In this document: one piece after another, positions 40,914-47,859 of the stretch
How the letters are laid out: each line of letters begins with the position of its first letter
Numbering within the stretch: position 1 is the stretch's first letter
IMG/VR virus record: IMGVR_UViG_3300044981_000039
Span: 1-49,601 of that record
Source of the DNA: a virus
Reading direction: 5' to 3' (one strand)
DNA: 49,601 nucleotides
Program-made: the position numbers and the translations under genes
Notes under the pieces: model-generated
What the model saw: only the letters and a program-made list of their open reading frames with translations
Told to the model about the DNA's origin: nothing
Database searches by the model: none

Positions 40914-41109
40914 GCCATTCAAAAATCACGCTAAGAACCGGCGTTATATGTCGTATTTGCGGCATAACCGTATTCACGGCCGCCCCCGCGTCAAAGTTGG
41001 CTTAGATAACGAAAAGATGCATTGGTTTGACTTGGTCTTTGGTGGATGGATGCAGGGGATCAAGAAAATCATTTTGACTCCTTCGAAGCCTGAAGGAAGC
41101 GCCCAATGA
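40900..41109 (+). CDS. Small basic hypothetical protein
   Basis: 69 aa from the ATG at 40900 behind AAAGGGAAG; the longer in-frame frame back to 40837 has no ribosome site and lies in another gene. Basic N-terminal half (KSRPFKNHAKNRRYMSYLRH), with a mixed hydrophobic segment WFDLVFGGWMQGIKKIIL later. Not recognised. Confidence 0.5.
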   Translation: MSKSRPFKNHAKNRRYMSYLRHNRIHGRPRVKVGLDNEKMHWFDLVFGGWMQGIKKIILTPSKPEGSAQ

Positions 41110-41330
41110 AGATCGGTAACGGTGAACCCTTGAACGCAAAAAGGGTTTCTGATTTTTTCGACAATGCCGATGATTTTATGGAGCATCTTGATTTGGCGGA
41201 TTCCAACGCCGATACAGAGACACAGATGCAATTCGTCTCGGATCTTCGGGAGAAGTTTGAGCAATACGGTACACAAATGTTTTTTAGCGATAAGCAAAAC
41301 AATTGGCTTAAATCTTTGGCGCGGACCTAA
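41106..41330 (+). CDS. Small acidic hypothetical protein
   Basis: 74 aa, acidic, with the segment AKRVSDFFDNADDFMEHLDL. It has ATGA and taATG junctions with its neighbours. No family recognised; size and charge would fit a DNA mimic or regulator, but this is guesswork. Confidence 0.45.
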   Translation: MKIGNGEPLNAKRVSDFFDNADDFMEHLDLADSNADTETQMQFVSDLREKFEQYGTQMFFSDKQNNWLKSLART

Positions 41331-41629
41331 TGTTGAGCTGCAAAGCCACTTTTTGGACTCACGGTCGGGCTTCCACTAAGACCCGTTGCCATTACGAAGG
41401 CAAGCGCGATGGTTTTTGCGGTTTCCATCATCCGGAAGCGATCGCTAAAAGGAAGGCGAAGCAAGATCAAAGAATTTCGGACATGCTGAAAAGGATGAAC
41501 ACAAATCACGAAAAGCAGGACCGTATTCGGTCTACTCATGAACGGGTTTACGATTATTTGAAAAAGTCTTTAGATCCAGAAGCGATGATTTTGGACAAAC
41601 TTCTTAGGGATGATGGCGTTATCCAATGA
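41330..41629 (+). CDS. Small zinc-finger-like protein with coiled coil
   Basis: 99 aa. CKATFWTHGRASTKTRCHYE and GFCGFHHPEA give a Cys/His set (C, C-H, C, H-H) like the short phage zinc fingers that end in FCGxH. Residues 40-75 are a charged helix. Function unknown; likely a small regulatory or nucleic-acid-binding protein. Start overlaps the previous stop. Confidence 0.55.
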   Translation: MLSCKATFWTHGRASTKTRCHYEGKRDGFCGFHHPEAIAKRKAKQDQRISDMLKRMNTNHEKQDRIRSTHERVYDYLKKSLDPEAMILDKLLRDDGVIQ

Positions 41630-41919
41630 ACGATTCGCATTACACCGAAGCCGATAAAAAGCGCCTTCGCCCTTCCGAAGCCAAGATCGTCGCGGAAATG
41701 GTAGACGGCCAATTTTATACGCTGGATATCTTGGCGATTGTTTTAAAAATGCGGCCTGGGACGATCGCTAGTCGACTTCGCGATATCAAGGCTTCGGGAT
41801 TTTGGAGCTACGAACGGAAACGTGACAAGGACGTTCAAGGACTCCATTGGTATCGGCTTTATAAAGTGGAGCCTGGGCAAATGCCTTTATTCGAGTCGCA
41901 AGATGCCGCTTCCCTTTAG
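41626..41919 (+). CDS. Winged-helix protein
   Basis: 97 aa. SEAKIVAEMVDGQFYTLDIL followed by VLKMRPGTIASRLRDIKASG matches a helix-turn-helix with the recognition helix TIASRLRDIK, and the wing-like strand WSYERKRDKDVQGLHWYRL follows. Such proteins are usually transcriptional regulators. A candidate for one of the phage regulators, alongside the small protein at 38226. Confidence 0.6.
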   Translation: MNDSHYTEADKKRLRPSEAKIVAEMVDGQFYTLDILAIVLKMRPGTIASRLRDIKASGFWSYERKRDKDVQGLHWYRLYKVEPGQMPLFESQDAASL

Positions 41920-41953
41920 AGGCCCGTTCTTGAACTTGAATGAAAGGGACTTT

Positions 41954-42100
41954 ATGGTCATTACGCTTCGACAGCCTTGCAGATCTTGTGAAGAAGGGCA
42001 TTTTGCCAGATACGCCTATAAGCGAAATCAAACTCCGGAGCCTTGCAAGTTTTGGCTCCAGGAAATTCAGGAATGGCAAACAGGGCAATGGAAAAATTAG
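41954..42100 (+). CDS. Small Cys-containing hypothetical protein
   Basis: 48 aa with AAAGGG just upstream of the ATG. It contains CRSCEEGHFARYAY and a later EPCKFW, a possible zinc site (C, C, H, C). Overlaps the following gene by about 28 bases. Confidence 0.45.
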   Translation: MVITLRQPCRSCEEGHFARYAYKRNQTPEPCKFWLQEIQEWQTGQWKN

Positions 42101-42321
42101 GGGATTCAATATGGCGGCCTTACAAAGATTTGACGGTCGACGAACTTTTGGAACTCTATGAACTCCCAAGCCTTGAACAATACCGGCGGGACAGGCGGGA
42201 ACGGGAAGAAAAAGCGAAATTCGGAAGTCTTGTTCAGGGTTCCGAATCTAAGCGAGGAACAGAAAGCAAGGCTTCGAAGGACGCCAATGCATCCAAGGAA
42301 AGCGGCGGAAACTCTTTATGA
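42073..42321 (+). CDS. Hypothetical protein, possibly frameshifted
   Basis: 82 aa from the ATG at 42073, which has AGGAA seven bases upstream; 42088 has a site that is too close. The first 50 residues are helical (YKDLTVDELLELYELPSLEQ), then Lys/Glu-rich, and the last 30 are Ser/Lys/Gly and look disordered. A different frame overlapping the last part (42158-42346) reads more like protein, so an indel near 42215 may have broken a single gene. Confidence 0.45.
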   Translation: MANRAMEKLGDSIWRPYKDLTVDELLELYELPSLEQYRRDRREREEKAKFGSLVQGSESKRGTESKASKDANASKESGGNSL

Positions 42322-42346
42322 ACGTATGCGAAGGGAACTTCAATGA
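42158..42346 (+). CDS. Overlapping frame with protein-like C terminus
   Basis: Up to 62 aa from ATG 42158. The end reads VLFRVPNLSEEQKARLRRTP then MHPRKAAETLYERMRREL, a plausible small helical domain, and it stops with the standard ATGA overlap on the resolvase gene. Either this is a short overlapping gene, or it is the true C terminus of the gene at 42073 displaced by one base. No clear ribosome site exists for a separate start. Confidence 0.4.
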   Translation: MNSQALNNTGGTGGNGKKKRNSEVLFRVPNLSEEQKARLRRTPMHPRKAAETLYERMRRELQ

Positions 42347-42804
42347 ATAAGTTAGCTGTTCAACAAATCTGGAAAAATGAATTTTTGGAGCCGCCTTTTC
42401 CTAGTGCGTTTCCTGATTATTTTGGATACGAAGTCTTTCTTGGTTCCTGTAGTTTTCCTATGTCCTTGATTTCCAAGTCAAATCATAAAGGGAAGTCCCG
42501 GCATTTGCCGAAACGCTTTTCGACTTTCGAAGATGTTATTGGCATGATCGCACGCCAGGCTTATAAACCTTTGAAGCTGGTTGACGCCTGGGTCTTCTTA
42601 GAAGCGCGATTCAAGGCCAGACGTCACGTTGACTATACGAACGCCTTCAAATCGGTCTTGGACGGCCTGGTCAAAGGCGAAGTGCTTCAAGACGACAAAT
42701 ATGTCCTGGGTTGTAACTTGCCGTTTTTGTATGAAAAAAATACGGAAGAGAATTTTACGGTCCATCTTTTCACAAAGCCATTTCCTTTGGAGAAAGCTCG
42801 ATGA
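42343..42804 (+). CDS. RusA-like Holliday junction resolvase
   Basis: 153 aa. Conserved residues of the RusA family: DYTNAFKSVLDGL near 95-107 with D, N and K, then VLQDDKYVLG near 115 with DD. The earlier segment KPLKLVDAWVFLEARFK fits the first strands. Resolves four-way junctions left by recombination or replication. Strongly consistent with the nuclease, SSB-like and SNF2 genes. ATGA overlaps on both sides. Confidence 0.8.
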   Translation: MNKLAVQQIWKNEFLEPPFPSAFPDYFGYEVFLGSCSFPMSLISKSNHKGKSRHLPKRFSTFEDVIGMIARQAYKPLKLVDAWVFLEARFKARRHVDYTNAFKSVLDGLVKGEVLQDDKYVLGCNLPFLYEKNTEENFTVHLFTKPFPLEKAR

Positions 42805-43112
42805 GTTTCTTTTCTACAGCCGCGATTGAATCCGCTTTTTGGATTTTGCTTTGGACTGTCTTGATTCTGGCTTTGATTTGCGAAGCGATCGGCATTCATT
42901 TGCTTTGGAAGCAATCCAGAAAAGAGAAGCCCTTGCATCCTTTTATTTCGGCGGCATACCTAGTGAACGAAGCGAAAAGGCGACAAGAAATTTTGAAAGA
43001 ATTTTATGGCAACGTTGCTTTTGATTTAGTGCCGAAAGAATTAACTTTGGCGCAAAAGATTCGTCAAAGCTGGAAAGAATTTAATCGAAATGGCGGCCTT
43101 AATGAAAAATAA
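42801..43112 (+). CDS. Single-pass membrane protein
   Basis: 103 aa. A strong membrane helix at about 11-35 (FWILLWTVLILALICEAIGI), followed by a basic cytoplasmic helix with NEAKRRQEILKEFYG. Lies between the resolvase and the HerA-like ATPase, overlapping both (23 bases with the latter). Could anchor or regulate the ATPase, but nothing proves this. Confidence 0.5.
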   Translation: MSFFSTAAIESAFWILLWTVLILALICEAIGIHLLWKQSRKEKPLHPFISAAYLVNEAKRRQEILKEFYGNVAFDLVPKELTLAQKIRQSWKEFNRNGGLNEK

Positions 43113-44841
43113 GATTGGAGTTTTCCAAGATGTGAAGGCGAAGAAGTCGGTCGGCATTGAACTGGACCGTTTGGTTTCAAGTCGCGCTTTGGTCATGGCG
43201 TCTTCCGGCGGTGGAAAATCCTATTTGCTCCGAAAGTTGATTGAAACGCTTTACGGACAGATTCAAATCATTGTCTTGGATGCAGAAGGCGAATTTTCTT
43301 CGATGCGAAAGGATTATGACTTTGTCGTGGCTGGCAAAGGCGGAGATATTGCGGCAAGTCCGCATTTGGCCGCGACTTTGGCGCGCCGTTGCCTGGACCT
43401 AAAGTTCAATTTGATTGCCGATCTTTACGAACTTCCGAAACATGATGTTCGCGGACAGGACCGCGTTCAATTTGTGAAGAATTTTTTGGATGCCTTGGTC
43501 GATGCGCCGAAGGAACTTTGGCATCCGGTCCTTATCATTCTTGACGAAGCCCATGAGTTTGCGCCGGAGTCTGGCAAATCATCTAGCTTAGAAGCGGTAG
43601 CAGCTTTGGCGTCACGCGGGAGGAAGCGCGGATTTTGCCTTATCGCTGCAACGCAGCGTATGAGTAAGTTCCATAAGGATGTTGCTGCCGAACTCCAAAA
43701 TAAATTAATTGGTTTGGCGAATATGGATATTGATCGGAAGCGCGCGGCCGATGAACTTGGTTTCGCGAATAAAGCGGAAGTTTTAAGTCTTCGCGATCTT
43801 GGTCCAGGCCAATTTTATACCGTTGGACCGGCCTTCAGTGAAAAAGGCGTTGTCCTTGTCGATGTTGACGAACCTGCTACGCGGCCGGCGAAGACCGGAA
43901 AGGCCATGTCTTTAACGCCAGCTCCGACAGCTAAAATTAAGGCAATGCTTTCCCAATTGGCGGATCTTCCTAAGGAAGCAGAACAGGAATTGAAGGATGT
44001 TCAAGCTTTGAAAGAGAAAGTTAAAGGCTTGGAATTGGCTTTGAAGATGCAAGCGGCGGTGAAACATATTCCGCCACAACCGAAGATTGACGAAAAGGCA
44101 TTGGAAAAAATTCGGGCCGAGATCCAAAAGATCGGATTGAAAAAGTTTAAAGATGAAATGATTAAAATGAAAAGTTCTTTGAATAATTTTATTTCCGATC
44201 ATTACGCGGATGCTATGACGCGGCTTGGAATCGAAAGTGTCGATTTAAAAGTAACGGCCGCGCCTTTTGATATGAATATTAAGCCGGTAAATAAGAATCC
44301 GGATAATTTTATGAAACGTTTTAGCGATGGAATGCCAGAAGTAACAAAAGTTATGTCGATAAATTATGAAATAGGCGAAGGAGTTGAAAAAGTTTTAGGA
44401 AAATGCGAACGGGCAATCCTTTCGGTTTTAGCCTTACGGCCTGGACATCCGTTTTCAAAATCGATGGTCGCGGCTCGATCCGGCTATAGTCATACTTCTA
44501 GCAGCTTCAAAAATTGCGTTTCGAAGCTTGTAACGCTCCGATATGTTGGTCGCCAAGGTTCAGGTTTGTATTTGGAGTCGAATGCGCCAATTCAAGGTTT
44601 GGTCATGCCGCAACTGAACACGATCCAAGATTGGATTCCAAAGCTTGGGAAATGTGAAAAGGAAATTGTTCAGATGATGTTATTTGCTCCGCAAAATGTT
44701 TGGTCGAAGGAGGATGTTGCTCACAAAACCGGCTATTCGGTTACGTCTTCAAGTTTTAAAAATTCTTTAAGTCATTTAGCAACGCTCGGATTGATTGTTC
44801 GCATTAGTGTTGGTATCCAAATTAATCCCGAACTTCTTTAG
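43090..44841 (+). CDS. HerA/FtsK-like ATPase with tandem winged-helix C terminus
   Basis: 583 aa. Walker A ASSGGGKS (about 37-44), a VLDAEGEFSSM segment that fits the HerA loop, Walker B LIILDEAHEFAP (about 147-158) and the ATQRMSK motif with its catalytic Gln/Arg near 200. Residues 305-400 are a charged helix. Two repeats at the end (ILSVLALRPGHPFSKSMVAA..., and IVQMMLFAPQNVWSKEDVAH) each continue with a winged-helix pattern containing TSSSFKN. HerA-like motors pump or translocate DNA and usually work with NurA-type nucleases; no NurA gene is recognised here. Role in phage DNA processing is inferred. Confidence 0.75.
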   Translation: MAALMKNKIGVFQDVKAKKSVGIELDRLVSSRALVMASSGGGKSYLLRKLIETLYGQIQIIVLDAEGEFSSMRKDYDFVVAGKGGDIAASPHLAATLARRCLDLKFNLIADLYELPKHDVRGQDRVQFVKNFLDALVDAPKELWHPVLIILDEAHEFAPESGKSSSLEAVAALASRGRKRGFCLIAATQRMSKFHKDVAAELQNKLIGLANMDIDRKRAADELGFANKAEVLSLRDLGPGQFYTVGPAFSEKGVVLVDVDEPATRPAKTGKAMSLTPAPTAKIKAMLSQLADLPKEAEQELKDVQALKEKVKGLELALKMQAAVKHIPPQPKIDEKALEKIRAEIQKIGLKKFKDEMIKMKSSLNNFISDHYADAMTRLGIESVDLKVTAAPFDMNIKPVNKNPDNFMKRFSDGMPEVTKVMSINYEIGEGVEKVLGKCERAILSVLALRPGHPFSKSMVAARSGYSHTSSSFKNCVSKLVTLRYVGRQGSGLYLESNAPIQGLVMPQLNTIQDWIPKLGKCEKEIVQMMLFAPQNVWSKEDVAHKTGYSVTSSSFKNSLSHLATLGLIVRISVGIQINPELL

Positions 44842-44848
44842 GAGCATT

Positions 44849-45253
44849 ATGTCAAAGGAAAAACCTAGCGGTCTAGGCGTTGAAGTCGACTTAGCTTTGA
44901 AACATGAAGCGGACGCCGAAGAAAGAATGAAGCTTTGCCCGGTCATGGATTCGGTCGACAGTTCGAGGATCTGCACTTTGGGGTTCAGACTTGTTGAAAA
45001 GGGATACGCGACTGATTCCGACAAGGAAGAACCAAATGATTCGGGCTGGATCTACGTCCAATTTCATAGTGGCGTGGTTTGGCGATACGGTCTTTTTAAG
45101 CGCATGAATTTCGAGAACTTGAAGGCCGGTGGTGATTTTGTTCCGCCTTCCATTGGGAAAGCTTTTGGAGAAATCAAGAAAGCTTGCGAGACTCCGGGCC
45201 TGGGTTTGAAGGCGGAAAAGGTGTGGCCCGTAGCTGAAAAAGCAAAGTCATGA
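44849..45253 (+). CDS. KTSC-like domain protein
   Basis: 134 aa from the ATG at 44849 with AGGAG directly upstream; an earlier in-frame ATG at 44795 lies in the previous gene. The pattern IYVQFHSGVVWRYGLFKRMN followed by GGDFVPPSIGKAFGEIKK resembles the small KTSC domain found at ends of many bacterial proteins and in phages. Function of KTSC is unknown. Overlaps the next gene by four bases. Confidence 0.5.
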   Translation: MSKEKPSGLGVEVDLALKHEADAEERMKLCPVMDSVDSSRICTLGFRLVEKGYATDSDKEEPNDSGWIYVQFHSGVVWRYGLFKRMNFENLKAGGDFVPPSIGKAFGEIKKACETPGLGLKAEKVWPVAEKAKS

Positions 45254-45474
45254 CCTGTCAACAGTTAGGAATTTTATTATTTGTTTTGGCTATTATCGTG
45301 CCAATTCTTTTCACGATCGGATTTATTATTTATCAATTATTTGATTTAAAGAGATTCGATAAATCTTTGGAAAATCAAAGGAAGATCGAATTCGAACGTA
45401 TGGAAAGGGAATGGCACAAACATTTTGATAAGGAATGGATGCCAATTGCTATGGCTCCAAAGGACGATAAATAA
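45250..45474 (+). CDS. Small membrane protein
   Basis: 74 aa. A clear membrane helix at about 8-32 (LLFVLAIIVPILFTIGFIIY) with a charged C-terminal helix carrying FERMEREWHKHFDKEW. Overlaps the previous gene. Immediately after its TAA stop the same frame stays open for 52 more codons with protein-like content. Confidence 0.55.
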   Translation: MTCQQLGILLFVLAIIVPILFTIGFIIYQLFDLKRFDKSLENQRKIEFERMEREWHKHFDKEWMPIAMAPKDDK

Positions 45475-45633
45475 ACAAAACTTTGGTGCGCGGAGTGTTC
45501 GACTTCCAATCCTCAATCTTGGTTGCTTTATACGGCCTATTGGTGTCCACAACATAAGATTTGGAAACATGATTATCATACGCCAGCATATCCAGAATTC
45601 TTTTGTGTGTTGCCGCCGGCTCCTAGCTGGTAA
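45475..45633 (+). pseudogene. Open frame with zinc-ribbon-like sequence but no start codon
   Basis: Fifty-two codons in the frame of the preceding gene, directly after its TAA stop. The translation reads TKLWCAECSTSNPQSWLL, later WCPQHKIW and FFCVLPPAPSW, with a C-x2-C...C-x2-H pattern typical of short zinc ribbons. No ATG, GTG or TTG begins it sensibly. A one-base change at the junction (for example ATGA instead of ATAA) would create a normal coupled start. It is either a gene with a lost start or mis-called base, or a readthrough extension. Confidence 0.45.
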
Positions 45634-45652
45634 ATGCATGTCGAATCGGAAA

Positions 45653-45812
45653 GTGAAGCGCAAATGGCGCTTCACGATAAGGAATAACCTTCTTTGCGCC
45701 TTGGAAACAGGGCGCTTAGAAGGACATCAAAGAGAATCTTTAGCCGCCGTTCACTATAGCGGATTCACTAGCCCATGTGGGCGATTTACTCTTTGATGTC
45801 TTAAATTTTAAG
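45653..45812 (+). ncRNA. Array of consecutive hairpins, including a three-way junction
   Basis: H1: GTGAAGCGC/GCGCTTCAC (45653-45661 with 45667-45675), loop of 5. H2: CCTTCT-tt-GCGCC/GGCGC-tt-AGAAGG (45688-45700 with 45711-45723). H3: 45723-45800, P1 GACATCAAAGAG + AATC with GATT + CTCTTTGATGTC, enclosing hairpins CCGC/GCGG (45744-45762) and GCCC/GGGC (45771-45782), a three-way junction. H4: CTTAAA/TTTAAG (45800-45812), touching the ribosome site of the next gene. No gene fits well: a 52-aa frame at 45641-45796 looks like a shadow, and a 17-aa frame at 45634-45687 overlaps H1. Candidate ncRNA or cis-regulator. Confidence 0.6.
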
Positions 45813-45823
45813 GTGGATTCATA

Positions 45824-45949
45824 GTGAGAATTTTAAAATATGTTATTCGAATTCCAATATTAATTATTTGGCTTCCATTGGTTGTTATGGAATGGGCAAG
45901 TAATGGCGACACTTCCGAATATTGGCGTCTTTGGGATCCGAGAATATGA
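45824..45949 (+). CDS. Small membrane protein (GTG start)
   Basis: 41 aa. GTG with AGGTGG seven bases upstream. One membrane helix (KYVIRIPILIIWLPLVVMEW) then a short polar end (YWRLWDPRI). Ends with an ATGA overlap on the ASCH gene, a strong sign that it is real. Function unknown. Confidence 0.55.
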   Translation: MRILKYVIRIPILIIWLPLVVMEWASNGDTSEYWRLWDPRI

Positions 45950-46320
45950 AAACTCTATCCGTTAAACAACCGTGGGCCTGGTTGATTGTTCAAGGCATTA
46001 AGGATGTTGAAAACCGGAGTCGGCGAACGAACTTTAGGGGTCGTATTCAAATTCACGCCAGCAAGATTGTTGATTACGATGCATTGCTTTGGCTTGAAAA
46101 GAAAATGGGTATTTTTAAGCCTAAGATGCCGTTATTAAAAGATATGGCAACTGGCGTAATTATTGGAAGCGTCGAAATTGTTGAATGCACCCAAAGTTGT
46201 TTTTCTCCTTGGTATCAAGGCCGGTGGGGATGGATCTTGTCGGAAGCCAAGGCATTGAAGACACCAATCCCGGCAAGGGGACATTTGGGATTATGGGATC
46301 ATCCGGAGATCAAGGAATGA
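45946..46320 (+). CDS. ASCH-domain protein (second)
   Basis: 124 aa from the ATG at 45946. KTLSVKQPWAWLIVQGIKDV, ENRSRRTNFRGRIQIHASK and the C-terminal GRWGWILSEAK-PARGHLGLW are classic ASCH features, including the IHAS/K cluster. Different subtype from the gene at 2807. Nucleic-acid binding or modified-nucleoside hydrolysis is typical. Confidence 0.8.
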   Translation: MKTLSVKQPWAWLIVQGIKDVENRSRRTNFRGRIQIHASKIVDYDALLWLEKKMGIFKPKMPLLKDMATGVIIGSVEIVECTQSCFSPWYQGRWGWILSEAKALKTPIPARGHLGLWDHPEIKE

Positions 46321-46676
46321 TCCGCAGGCGCAGTTATATCAAGCGATCTTCAAAGCCTTTGAAGCGTAGTCCTTTGAAACGTGAAGGGAAACGCGGGAAA
46401 GCAAAAAGGCTTTTCAGAGTTGTTTGCCGTGAAAAGTATTTTGGTAAGGAAGAATCGAAACCTTGCCAATTTTGCGGCTTTTCAATGGAGCCCAAAGATT
46501 GCGCGGCGCACCATAAATTGAAACGAAGTTTAGGCGGAAAGGATGAATTCGAAAATATTGTTTGTATTCATCATTCTTGCCATGAACTGATTCATGAAAA
46601 CGTGCATTTACTGGCAAAAGTAAAAATGTCAAAGGCTAATGTTCTGAATGGCGAAATTATAGTTTCGGAGTCCTAA
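46317..46676 (+). CDS. HNH endonuclease
   Basis: 119 aa from the ATG at 46317, four bases overlapping the ASCH gene; the longer in-frame frame back to 46185 is inside that gene. CQFCG and a later CHELIHEN provide the zinc Cys pairs; AAHHKLKRSLGGKDEFENIV is the ββα-metal core with its His residues. The N terminus is very basic. Phage HNH proteins may be homing enzymes, packaging partners or recombination nucleases; this one is free-standing and not beside an intron. Confidence 0.82.
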   Translation: MIRRRSYIKRSSKPLKRSPLKREGKRGKAKRLFRVVCREKYFGKEESKPCQFCGFSMEPKDCAAHHKLKRSLGGKDEFENIVCIHHSCHELIHENVHLLAKVKMSKANVLNGEIIVSES

Positions 46677-46732
46677 TGCCCCGCGACAGCGCCGAGAGGA
46701 TTGTGAGTTTTAAAAAGGAGAATGGGAAATGA
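46676..46732 (+). CDS. Possible 18-codon leader peptide
   Basis: 18 aa (MPRDSAERIVSFKKENGK). The ATG overlaps the HNH stop by one base, has GGAG five bases upstream and ends in an ATGA overlap on the next gene. Too small to judge by composition; a translationally coupled leader is plausible. Confidence 0.3.
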   Translation: MPRDSAERIVSFKKENGK

Positions 46733-47859
46733 AAAAGATTGAGAAGTTAAGCGAAGATCAAGAAGCGCAACTAGCGGTCTATCGTGATCGAGGCCTTAAG
46801 TTTGGACTTCGCACCGAAGGACTTGATAGACCGAAAGCCGAAGAAGCGGTTGCCGAACTCTATCAAGCTGCTGGATTAAAAGCGCCTTGCATGATTTGGT
46901 GCCTTTCCCCTTTTTCTGCCGAACTCACGATCAATATTTTGAAGAATATGAAAAACTGCCCCTCGATTGGGGACAGCGTGAGGGCCAGCGTGAGGGCCAG
47001 CGTGAGGGACAGCGTGAGGGCCAGCGTGGTGGCCAGCGTGGTGGCCAGCGTGAGGGACAGCGTGAGGGCCAGCGTGAGGGCCAGCGTGAGGGCCAGCGTG
47101 GGGGACAGCGTGTGGGACAGCGTGGGGGACAGCGTGAGGGACAGCGTGTGGGACAGCGTGAGGGCCAGCGTGTGGGCCAGCGTGTGGGACAGCGTGAGGG
47201 ACAGCGTGGGGGCTCTAAAAATGGAAGTTCACGGCCGCCTTTATGCTGATCCGGAAGCCGGTTGGTATTATTGGTATCTTTATTACCGTGACGTTCTCAA
47301 GTTGGACTTCTCGAAACTGGATCAAGTTAAGCTCAACGCGTGGTGGAATTTCGTGGAATCCTGCCATTGGATTTTCCCATTCGCTAACACTTGCTTTCTA
47401 GTCGAATCGCCTGAATTTGTGAAACTAGAAAATAGGGTGATCCACAACGAAAAGGGAATGGCCGTCAAGTATCGTGACGGATGGGGTGTTTGGGCAATCC
47501 AAGGCGTCCGAGTCACGGAACAAATCGTGATGATGCCCGAGACCTTGACTTTGGATCAAATCGAAAAGGAGTCGAACGTTGAAGTAAGGCGCATTATGAT
47601 TGAACGATTCGGCTATGAAAGATATTTGGTAGAGTCCAAGGCCGAGTGCATCGACTTCAGCGCAGGGCTTGGTTTGATTGGCTCGGCTCCAAGGGCTCTC
47701 TATCGCTTGAGCAAGGGAGAGAAAATTTTGTTCGGGACGGACGGTTCGACGAAGAGACCTTACTTCATGTCTGTTCCAAGCGAAGCGAATACCTGTTCAG
47801 AGGCCCACAGGTTGATTAGTGGCCTCGATAACGAAAACCGCATTTTAGTGGAGTGCTAA
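46729..47859 (+). CDS. DUF6745-like protein with a [AD]SV[RWGV] repeat domain
   Basis: 376 aa, good AAGGAG eight bases before the ATG. Residues 1-80: helical, with EAVAELYQAAGLKAPCMIWC. Residues 82-161: twenty tetrapeptides alternating ASVR, DSVR, DSVW, ASVW and similar, coded by an exact 12-base period. Residues 162-376: a conserved-looking region with WYYWYLYYRDVLKLDFSKLD, HWIFPFANTCFLVESPE and a late LIGSAPRALYRL. Proteins with these features (DUF6745-like) are found in environmental bacteria and phages and have no known role; the next gene is its usual partner. Domain name is from recall. Confidence 0.6.
   Translation: MKKIEKLSEDQEAQLAVYRDRGLKFGLRTEGLDRPKAEEAVAELYQAAGLKAPCMIWCLSPFSAELTINILKNMKNCPSIGDSVRASVRASVRDSVRASVVASVVASVRDSVRASVRASVRASVGDSVWDSVGDSVRDSVWDSVRASVWASVWDSVRDSVGALKMEVHGRLYADPEAGWYYWYLYYRDVLKLDFSKLDQVKLNAWWNFVESCHWIFPFANTCFLVESPEFVKLENRVIHNEKGMAVKYRDGWGVWAIQGVRVTEQIVMMPETLTLDQIEKESNVEVRRIMIERFGYERYLVESKAECIDFSAGLGLIGSAPRALYRLSKGEKILFGTDGSTKRPYFMSVPSEANTCSEAHRLISGLDNENRILVEC
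46972..47211 (+). repeat. Twenty 12-bp tandem repeats
   Basis: Unit GNCAGCGTGNGG. Only a few positions vary: C/A in GCC/GAC (Ala/Asp), and the last codon (AGG, TGG, GGG, GTG: Arg, Trp, Gly, Val). AGC-GTG (Ser-Val) is invariant in all 20 units. Copy number is probably unstable. Confidence 0.9.

Noticed and set aside
45425-45796. 123-aa plus-strand open frame across the hairpin array
   Set aside because: Its first half overlaps better frames; the second half (from 45641) is basic and irregular, and the stretch is explained by hairpins. A real 52-aa gene cannot be fully excluded.
46972-47211. CRISPR-like repeat array
   Set aside because: Units are contiguous 12-mers in frame within a coding sequence, with no spacers and no cas genes.
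46887-47249. Open frame encoding REGQ repeats
   Set aside because: Alternate reading of the same 12-bp tandem repeat; the Ser-Val frame continues into a conserved-looking domain and has the good ribosome site.
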